Below are positions 17,178 to 23,539 of a DNA stretch of 64,000 nucleotides, piece by piece (the first letter of the stretch is position 1; each line of letters begins with the position of its first letter). The position numbers and the translations under genes were made by a program. Origin of the DNA: Bacteroidales bacterium (lineage in GTDB: Bacteria; Bacteroidota; Bacteroidia; Bacteroidales; UBA932). The notes beneath the pieces are model-generated. The model had not been told where the DNA came from and ran no database searches. It saw only the letters and a program-made list of their open reading frames with translations. Where the stretch lies: positions 93,330 to 157,329 of the forward strand of contig JAFRSW010000004.1 in the NCBI GenBank assembly GCA_017427385.1, written 5' to 3'.

Positions 17178-17943
17178 CGTAGGAGGCACTTTTATCAAGT
17201 GCTCCGACGGTCGGACCGTGCCAATTGATTCCGATGGCTCCCGCGAGCAAATCGCGGGGGCTCTTTGCGAAGCGGTAGGGGATGCTTCAGATGTGGCTGT
17301 GGCCATCCCCGGGCCGTTTGATTATGCAAACGGGATATTCTTGATGAAGCATAAGTTCGCCTCCGTTTATGGCGAACGCTTCGCGGATCTGGTGGCGGCG
17401 GACTCCGACCAGCCTTCCTTCCGCTTCATCCACGACGTAATTGCCATGCTCTTGGGAGAAGTGCATTCCGGGGCCGGACGCGGCTATTCGCGAGTGGCGC
17501 TTGTGACTCTCGGGACTGGACTGGGATTCGCCATCAGCATCGACGGCAAACCTCTTCTGAATGAAATGGGATCGCCGCTGGTGCCCATCTGGAACATTCC
17601 TTATCGCGACGGCATCCTCGAAGACTATGCCTCCAAGCGCGGTTTCCTCCGCGGTTTCCCGGAAGGCCTGACGGTCAAAGATCTGGCGGGAAATCCTGTC
17701 GCTGCAGATGCCGCGCAGCGCTTTGCGGAGGTCGGCGGCATTTTGGCTGAGACCCTTGCGCCCATCCTCGCGGAATACGGCATCGAATGCCTGCTTTTCG
17801 GCGGGCAGATATCCCGTTCCTACCATCTGTTCGGCCCCGCCCTTGAAGCCGGCCTCACGTCTACCGCGGCACCATCCCTGCGGCACGTCGGCCCGGTGTC
17901 GGACATCGGCAACGCCACCTTTAATGGTTTGCGTTACCTTTGA
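17152..17943 (+). CDS. Divergent ROK-family sugar kinase
   Basis: A protein of 263 residues that starts inside the 3' end of the previous gene (ATG 17152). It opens with the ATP-binding signature ILLDVGGTFIKCSDG and has VAIPGPFDY, VALVTLGTGLGFAISIDGKPL and LLFGGQIS, so the fold is the ROK/ASKHA sugar kinase. The usual ROK hallmarks are changed: the GE.GH motif reads NEMGSPL and the Cys-rich zinc motif before LE.YAS is replaced by NIPYRDGILEDYASKRG, without cysteines. It is likely to phosphorylate a monosaccharide and to feed the isomerase-like proteins encoded upstream. The altered motif makes the substrate unpredictable. Confidence 0.8.
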   Translation: MATKTILLDVGGTFIKCSDGRTVPIDSDGSREQIAGALCEAVGDASDVAVAIPGPFDYANGIFLMKHKFASVYGERFADLVAADSDQPSFRFIHDVIAMLLGEVHSGAGRGYSRVALVTLGTGLGFAISIDGKPLLNEMGSPLVPIWNIPYRDGILEDYASKRGFLRGFPEGLTVKDLAGNPVAADAAQRFAEVGGILAETLAPILAEYGIECLLFGGQISRSYHLFGPALEAGLTSTAAPSLRHVGPVSDIGNATFNGLRYL

Positions 17944-17964
17944 TTATCAGTAAGTTATCCAAAA

Positions 17965-17990
17965 TCGTCTGGTAAAAATGAACCAGACGA
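17965..17990 (+). terminator. Perfect 8-bp hairpin after the ROK kinase gene
   Basis: The arms TCGTCTGG and CCAGACGA pair exactly around a 10-base AT-rich loop, 21 bases after the kinase stop and before the next gene. No clear T-run follows (CTTTGCG), so it could be a terminator of the catabolic operon, an mRNA 3' end stabiliser, or an operator-like inverted repeat for the gene at 18031. Confidence 0.5.
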
Positions 17991-18030
17991 CTTTGCGTAA
18001 GTAATTGAAATTCAGCACACCAAGTTTTCT

Positions 18031-19440
18031 ATGAATAAAAGGTTATTACTCCGAACATTGCCATTCTTGATGATATACTTTTTGTCCGGTGCGCAGGAAC
18101 TGAAGAAATCCGTTACCTGGGAGAATCTCCGGGCACATCCGGCACCATTGCCGGTGGCAGGGGAACTAAACGCCGTGCGATCGTTGCTTGACGCGCCTTC
18201 CTGCTGGAGCGTTGGAGTGGAAACAATGGACCGGGATTACGCAGATTTTGAACAGTTCAAGCAGTATGTAGGAGAAACCGGCGTCGGGTACGGTCGTCTT
18301 CAGAGTGGCTGGGCTAAGACGGAACAAAAGAAGGGGAAATATGATTTCCGCTGGCTGGATGCCCATGTGGACGGGCTTTTGGCCGAAGGGGTTCATCCGT
18401 GGATGTGCCTTTGCTACGGCAATCCTGTTTACTCCAAACACGGGCATGACCTGAATGCCAAACTCTTTCCGGACGGCCCGATTATGAATGCCTGGCTGCG
18501 TTATGTCAAGGCATGCGTGGCCCGCTATAAAGGGAAAGTGACTATGTGGGAAGTTTGGAACGAACCGGACGGTCGCAAAAACCTTGATTCGTATGCCCTT
18601 TATGCAAACCTTTTCGTACGCACTGCCCAAGCCATACGCGAAGAGGATCCGGGGGCGAAAATAGCCGCGTTCGGCAGCTGCTCTCCGGACCGGGAATATA
18701 TACGACAGGCGATGGAACTGATAGCAGCTCAGGACGGAATCAAGTATATTGATTATATAACCTTCCACGCATATTGGCCTCTTCCAGAAAGTATAATACC
18801 TGCCATAAAAAAACTCCGTGAGGATATTGACAAGTATTCCCCGTCCATCAAACTGCTGCAGGGAGAGACCGGTTGCCCCGGGCAACTGGAATACGGCCAT
18901 GCCATGCGCAACATAGAGTGGAATGAATATAGCCAGGCAAAATGGGATTTGCGGCAGGCTTTGGCTCATTGGGGACTGGGCATTCCCTATTCGTTCTTTA
19001 CCATGGTGGATTTGAATTACGGATGGATGCTGCAGTCCTTCGGCCTGATTCGGATGAACGGGAACAAAGAGCCGGTATATAAACGTCCCAAGTTCTATGC
19101 CGTACAGCATGTTACGAGCGTGTTCTCTTCGGATCTTGAACCGAAGGAGGGAGTGAAGGTGGAATGTGCCGGCACGAGAGAGGTAACCTGCATAGGTGTC
19201 GGTCGCAAAGGCGAAGCCGTGGGATGCCTGCTCTGGCTGTCAGGTGCCCGTCCTTCGGATACTCTGGACAGATTGTGTATGGATGTCAGGCTGAAGGGAT
19301 TGAATCTCAAGGACCCTGTCTATGTAGATCTGCTCACAGGTTATATCCACGAAATATCGGCCTTGAAGACAACTGACGGATTCAAGGACCTCCCACTCTG
19401 GGACAGCCCCGTCCTTATCATTGAACGCAACGCTATCTGA
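18031..19440 (+). CDS. Secreted clan-A glycoside hydrolase (GH39/cellulase-like)
   Basis: A protein of 469 residues with a hydrophobic N-terminus consistent with export (LPFLMIYFLSGAQ). The (beta/alpha)8 barrel of clan GH-A is supported by VGYGRLQSGWAKTEQKKGKYDFRWLD, the acid/base motif TMWEVWNEPDG with Glu at about 178, YITFHAYWP, and the nucleophile motif LLQGETGCPG with Glu at about 279. Family-level placement is unsure; GH39-type xylosidases and iduronidases, or related unclassified members, are the nearest in style. It stands alone, about 90 bases after the ROK kinase and a hairpin. It is followed by a GH3 remnant. Confidence 0.8.
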   Translation: MNKRLLLRTLPFLMIYFLSGAQELKKSVTWENLRAHPAPLPVAGELNAVRSLLDAPSCWSVGVETMDRDYADFEQFKQYVGETGVGYGRLQSGWAKTEQKKGKYDFRWLDAHVDGLLAEGVHPWMCLCYGNPVYSKHGHDLNAKLFPDGPIMNAWLRYVKACVARYKGKVTMWEVWNEPDGRKNLDSYALYANLFVRTAQAIREEDPGAKIAAFGSCSPDREYIRQAMELIAAQDGIKYIDYITFHAYWPLPESIIPAIKKLREDIDKYSPSIKLLQGETGCPGQLEYGHAMRNIEWNEYSQAKWDLRQALAHWGLGIPYSFFTMVDLNYGWMLQSFGLIRMNGNKEPVYKRPKFYAVQHVTSVFSSDLEPKEGVKVECAGTREVTCIGVGRKGEAVGCLLWLSGARPSDTLDRLCMDVRLKGLNLKDPVYVDLLTGYIHEISALKTTDGFKDLPLWDSPVLIIERNAI

Positions 19441-19452
19441 TTTATTGTTCTG

Positions 19453-19632
19453 ATGAAACGAATTGTATCCCCATATTTCTGGTAATCATTGGGATGATGG
19501 CTTGCCGTCACAATGTAATCAGCTATCAGGAAGCTGAAGGGTATAAGCTTGTATGCCAAACCAAAGGCCCCACGCTGGATGCCTACGAAGACTGGAGGCT
19601 CCCTGCCGGGGAGCGCGGTTTAGCCCGTGTCG
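19453..19632 (+). pseudogene. Remnant of a GH3 beta-glucosidase-type lipoprotein gene
   Basis: ATG 19453 starts a signal-like MKRIVSPYFW that stops at once. In another frame the text continues as PIFLVIIGMMAC, a lipobox, then YQEAEGYKLVCQTKGPTL and DAYEDWRLPAGERG. The last phrase is the start of GH3 catalytic domains (compare KDVYEDPRAPLDAR in the intact GH3 at 23540). This looks like the N-terminus of a GH3 lipoprotein gene with one frameshift in the signal peptide, an internal deletion before DAYEDW, and loss of everything downstream, where the aldo/keto reductase gene now converges. Confidence 0.6.
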
Positions 19633-20463
19633 TTAGAAGGTTGCGGTGTCGGGATGCGACCCTACGCGCGTTTCCGGAAGGCCGGCTATTGCGGTCATCT
19701 CTTCAGCATTCAGAGTGAAATCAAGGAAATTGAGATTCTCTCGGATGCGCTCGGTGTGAACTGATTTTACCAACGGCAGCACTCCGTTCTGAACGCAGAA
19801 CCGCAGCAGCACGTGGGCGACGCTTTTACCGTGGGCGGCGGCGATTCCGGCAAGCGTCGCATCTTCCAGCAGGCGTCCCCTTCCCAGCGGGCTCCATGCT
19901 TCCACCAGTATTCCTTGCTCCTTGCAGAGCGCAACCGTCTCTTCTTGAAGCAGTCCCGGATGGTATTCAATCTGGTCCACCGCCGGGGCGATATTTGCCG
20001 CCGCAAGGATTGGCGCCATGTGTGAAGGATAGAAATTGCTCAGACCTATGTTGCGTACAAGCCCCTCGTCCACCAGGCGTTCCATAGCGCTCCAGGTATC
20101 CAGATTGATGCCGGTGGCTTTGCTGCCGAACTGGAGCTCGTTGGCAGGCCAGTGGATCAGGTAGAGATCCAGATAATCCATTCCAAGGTCCTGCAGGCTC
20201 TTTTCGCAGGCACGAAGAGTGTTGTCGTAGCCGCGTTCGGTGTTCCAGAGTTTGCTGGTTATGAACAACTCTCCGCGGGGCTTCCCCGCCTGCCTTACAC
20301 CCTCTCCTACAGAGCGTTCATTGCCATAGACGGCCGCAGTGTCTATGTGGGTATAACCAGCGAGAATCGCCTCGCGGACCGCATCCACGCAAACGTCCCC
20401 GTCAGGGGTCTTGAAAGTGCCGAATCCCGGGCAAGGGATGGCATAACCGTTATTTAACTCCAT
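19633..20463 (-). CDS. Aldo/keto reductase
   Basis: A 276-residue cytoplasmic NADPH-dependent oxidoreductase of the AKR superfamily. The catalytic tetrad is visible: Asp and Tyr in HIDTAAVYGNE (about 41 and 46), Lys in FITSKLWN (about 71) and His in LYLIHWPANE (about 104). The family phrases GLSNFYPSHM and VDQIEYHPGLLQEE are also there. It reduces carbonyl compounds such as aldoses or dicarbonyls; the physiological substrate is unknown. The start lies 2 bases after the stop of the ATPase gene, so it may be read from the same transcript. Confidence 0.93.
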   Translation of the reverse strand: MELNNGYAIPCPGFGTFKTPDGDVCVDAVREAILAGYTHIDTAAVYGNERSVGEGVRQAGKPRGELFITSKLWNTERGYDNTLRACEKSLQDLGMDYLDLYLIHWPANELQFGSKATGINLDTWSAMERLVDEGLVRNIGLSNFYPSHMAPILAAANIAPAVDQIEYHPGLLQEETVALCKEQGILVEAWSPLGRGRLLEDATLAGIAAAHGKSVAHVLLRFCVQNGVLPLVKSVHTERIRENLNFLDFTLNAEEMTAIAGLPETRVGSHPDTATF

Positions 20464-20465
20464 AA

Positions 20466-21593
20466 TTATAATTTTTTAAGCCAGTCCCGGAAGATTAAAT
20501 CTGTTATTTGTTTCTTATTCCCGTTATCCGATATATAATTTCCTTTTTTTAATGCGATGGCAGCGGTTTGCGATGAACTGGCTCCGCCTAACCCATACTT
20601 TTGAAGGAATGCCTGCGAAGTTACCATTGCCCCTTCCTTGTCTTCTCTGGCTATAGCCAACAACAGTTGTTTTTGTTTCGACGAGAAACGGGAAAACAGT
20701 TCTTGATAGGAAAACGCCTGTTGGGCTATGATGGCTTCGTATATGCTATCAAAAGCTTCTATAGATATGGTTCCCCCCTTATCTGTCTGTGCATAAGCCT
20801 CATTCATCATCAACTGATTGTACCAGGTGACGCCATCAAAATAATCGTAGCATTTCTCAATTAACGCCTCCTCGATATCTCTTTCACCAGAATGGAACAT
20901 TTTCAATGCAAAATCCTTATACACATCCCGGTCGATCACATTTATAGTCATCATTACTGCACTATTGTAAAATGGTTTGTCTGGTGATTTAAAAATATTG
21001 TTCATCGAATGCCCAATGCTCCCAGTGAAAAGAAATACGATGTTCTTGCACTTTTGAAATGCTGTTCGAAGGTATGCCTCCGCATTCTTTTCCTGGAAAT
21101 CACGTATTTTTTGAAACTCATCAATTGCAACTATAGAGGGTTTCTTCATGCCGTCAATTATAGATAATATCTCTTCCAGAGTTTTCTCGGGTTGGACAAT
21201 GTCCCCCATCCCTATCGAAAGGGAGTACGTTGATGTTAACTCGTTGTACGCGATTTTTGGTTGAACAGATTTGAGCCCTCTTAAAATTTTGTCTTGTATG
21301 CCTGGTGCCTTGGAATTGGAGAATACCTCTTTTGCAAACAAGGAAGTCATTTCCTTAAGACTTCCGGCCGGGTAAATATCCACAAGAAAAGTGTTAAAGG
21401 CGTTTTTTATCTCATCTTGTTCGAAGCAATGGCGAATAAGCCCGGTTTTGCCCAAACGTCGCTTTGCGAATAGTGCAACATTCCTTCCGTTCAGAATGTG
21501 CTTACATAGTTGTGTGGTCTCGTTTTCCCTGTCGCAGAAATACTGTTTAGGGACAAAAGGAGTGAGAATAAACGGATTACGAGTATTTTTCAT
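20466..21593 (-). CDS. AAA ATPase of the archaeal-ATPase/DUF234-like type
   Basis: A protein of 375 residues with a Walker A variant AKRRLGKTGLIRH at about 42-54, Walker B in IVAIDEFQKI and a sensor-like FLFTGSIGHSMNNIF. This is the pattern of stand-alone archaeal-type ATPases common in Bacteroidetes, with a winged-helix-like C-terminus (LLLAIAREDKEGAMVTSQAFLQKYG) and the common ending LIFRDWLKKL. The gene is plainly richer in A+T than its neighbours, which suggests recent acquisition. The biological role of these ATPases is poorly known. Confidence 0.8.
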   Translation of the reverse strand: MKNTRNPFILTPFVPKQYFCDRENETTQLCKHILNGRNVALFAKRRLGKTGLIRHCFEQDEIKNAFNTFLVDIYPAGSLKEMTSLFAKEVFSNSKAPGIQDKILRGLKSVQPKIAYNELTSTYSLSIGMGDIVQPEKTLEEILSIIDGMKKPSIVAIDEFQKIRDFQEKNAEAYLRTAFQKCKNIVFLFTGSIGHSMNNIFKSPDKPFYNSAVMMTINVIDRDVYKDFALKMFHSGERDIEEALIEKCYDYFDGVTWYNQLMMNEAYAQTDKGGTISIEAFDSIYEAIIAQQAFSYQELFSRFSSKQKQLLLAIAREDKEGAMVTSQAFLQKYGLGGASSSQTAAIALKKGNYISDNGNKKQITDLIFRDWLKKL

Positions 21594-21690
21594 AATAATA
21601 CGCTATTTAACGTTATGCAAATTTACATAATTATTTAAAATCTTCAAAACCACAACTAAAAAAGGCAATACAAATAATCAAAAAAAACGT

Positions 21691-21698
21691 TATCTTTG
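21691..21698 (+). promoter_or_regulatory. Bacteroidetes -7 promoter element before lpxK
   Basis: TATCTTTG matches TAnnTTTG. Transcription would start a few bases downstream, leaving about 24 bases of leader before ATG 21726. I see no good TTTG at the -33 position. The site argues against the upstream TTG at 21696 as a start codon. Confidence 0.55.
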
Positions 21699-21725
21699 AC
21701 TGATATACCGTCTGATAAGAACCAA

Positions 21726-22730
21726 ATGCTGATACAGCGTCTTATACTTAAGCGCGCCGCCAAAGCCTGGCGGAAGGCTTCCGGTGCCGCTGTTCCCACC
21801 ATCTGCGTGGGCAATATCACCGTGGGCGGCACCGGAAAGACCCCGCATACGGAGATGATACTGCGCATGCTGCAGGACAGCGACCGTTGGGAGAACACTG
21901 ATTTGGCGGTGCTCTCGCGCGGCTACAAACGCAAGAGCAAAGGGTTCCAGCTGGTGCAGACGGACAGCACCGCCGCATTTAGCGGGGATGAACCCCTGCA
22001 GATCAAGCGCAAGTTCCCGGCCGTCACGGTTGCGGTGGACAAGAACCGGGTGGAAGGATGCGCCAGGCTGGTTGAGGCCGGAGCCGGCATCATCGTCTTG
22101 GATGACGCATTTCAGTACAAGAAACTTCACGCCAGCCTGAACATGGTGCTGGTAGATTGGAAACGTCCCATCTTCGAGGATAAACTTCTCCCTTTCGGCC
22201 GGCTCCGCGACCTTCCTTCCCGCATACACGACGCCGACCTGGTGATAGTGACCAAATGCCCCCACGAATTTGATCCGGAAGACAGGGATGAATGGAGGGA
22301 GAAGTTGCAACTCGCTGCTGACAAACCCTTGTATTTCACCACTTTGGATTACGATGTCCCGGTTCCTGTTTTTCCTGAGGAGGCAGATATGCGCTATACC
22401 TATTCCAAGACCGCTATCCTGTTTACCGGCATTGCGGACGATAGCCAGTTGAAGGCACATTTGAGCGATACATACAAGATAGTCGAGGTGCTCAAGTTCC
22501 CCGACCATCACGCCTACTCTAAGGTGGATATGTGGCAGATTGCCGCAGCGGTGCGCAAATATCCCACAGCCGCACTCCTGACAACAGAAAAGGACGCTGC
22601 CCGCGTGCTCGACTGCAAGAAGATAGATGATATCCTCCGGGGGCGCTTGTTTGCCGTGCCGGTCAAAGTTGCCTTCGTGGAAGAAGCAGACAAGGAATCT
22701 TTGGATGAAAAACTGGTGAACCTCGTATAA
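21726..22730 (+). CDS. lpxK: Tetraacyldisaccharide 4'-kinase
   Basis: LpxK phosphorylates the 4' position of the lipid A disaccharide at the inner face of the inner membrane. The family signature is clear: PTICVGNITVGGTGKTPHTEM with the P-loop at about 34-39, LSRGYKRKSKGFQLV, GDEPLQIKRKFP, VDKNRVEGC, VLDDAFQYKKL and LPFGRLRDLPSRIHDADLVIVTKC. With ATG 21726 the protein has 334 residues and only a short, basic N-terminus (MLIQRLILKRAAKAWRK) before the catalytic domain, whereas most LpxK proteins begin with a membrane helix. The promoter-like element at 21691 makes a longer start unlikely. It stands at the head of a + strand group with the esterase and GH3 genes. Confidence 0.93.
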   Translation: MLIQRLILKRAAKAWRKASGAAVPTICVGNITVGGTGKTPHTEMILRMLQDSDRWENTDLAVLSRGYKRKSKGFQLVQTDSTAAFSGDEPLQIKRKFPAVTVAVDKNRVEGCARLVEAGAGIIVLDDAFQYKKLHASLNMVLVDWKRPIFEDKLLPFGRLRDLPSRIHDADLVIVTKCPHEFDPEDRDEWREKLQLAADKPLYFTTLDYDVPVPVFPEEADMRYTYSKTAILFTGIADDSQLKAHLSDTYKIVEVLKFPDHHAYSKVDMWQIAAAVRKYPTAALLTTEKDAARVLDCKKIDDILRGRLFAVPVKVAFVEEADKESLDEKLVNLV

Positions 22731-22741
22731 GATATGCTCCG

Positions 22742-23527
22742 ATGAAGAAGATTGTATTCTTGTTACTCCTACTGAACGTATGTTTGGCTTGTGATAGAAA
22801 AAAATACGATATCTATCTCCTTATTGGACAGTCGAATATGGCCGGGCGGGGAGAAGTGTTGCCGGAAGATTTCACCCCGATCACGGGAGTTTATCTGCTG
22901 AATTCCAACGGAGACATAGTGCAAGCAAGTGCACCGCTGAACCAGTACTCCACCATCCGCAAGAAAATGTCCATGCAGGGTTACAGCCTCGGTCTTTCCT
23001 TCGCAGAGACCATGCATTGCCAAAACGGTCGTCCGGTGCTGCTGGTTGTGAACGCTCGTGGTGGATCTCGTCTGGAGCAGTGGGAAAAGGGCAGCGGCGG
23101 ATATCTTTTCAGCAAAAATGACGGGGACGATGAAGCCCTCTGGGGAACTGAGATGCCATCTTTTTACGATGAAGCTATCCGCCGGACCTTGCAGGCATGT
23201 AAATACGGAAAACTAAAGGCGATTCTATGGCATCAGGGTGAGAGTGATTACATCCCAGGCAGGGCGGAGACCTACACAGAACGCTTCTCCGGATTTGTTG
23301 CAAACCTGCGCTCAGCCCTTGGGAGAGTGCCCATAGTTGTCGGGGAAGTCAACTACGCCTACAAAGGTGCATCAATAATCAACCCCATACTTCGGCTGAC
23401 TGCGGAGCAAATCCCGGACTGCATCTGTGTGAGTGCAGAAGGATGCCCTGCGAAAGCCGATAGCACACATTTCAACCGCGCAGGCTGCATCTTGCTTGGC
23501 CAGCGCTATGCCGAAGCCCTGTATTGA
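22742..23527 (+). CDS. Secreted sialate O-acetylesterase-like (SGNH/SASA) lipoprotein
   Basis: A 261-residue protein with a lipoprotein signal (LNVCLAC, Cys at 17). The catalytic Ser is in IYLLIGQSNMAGRGE and a second block is ILWHQGESDY, as in carbohydrate esterase 6/sialate-esterase-like proteins (DUF303). The terminal Asp/His is in DSTHFNRAG. Such enzymes remove acetyl groups from glycans, here probably in the periplasm. It lies 11 bases after lpxK and 12 bases before the GH3 gene and may act with the latter. Confidence 0.87.
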   Translation: MKKIVFLLLLLNVCLACDRKKYDIYLLIGQSNMAGRGEVLPEDFTPITGVYLLNSNGDIVQASAPLNQYSTIRKKMSMQGYSLGLSFAETMHCQNGRPVLLVVNARGGSRLEQWEKGSGGYLFSKNDGDDEALWGTEMPSFYDEAIRRTLQACKYGKLKAILWHQGESDYIPGRAETYTERFSGFVANLRSALGRVPIVVGEVNYAYKGASIINPILRLTAEQIPDCICVSAEGCPAKADSTHFNRAGCILLGQRYAEALY

Positions 23528-23539
23528 TAAGTCTAGAAT

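Noticed and set aside
21696-21725. Upstream TTG start for lpxK
   Set aside because: It lies inside the -7 promoter element, so it would not be in the transcript.
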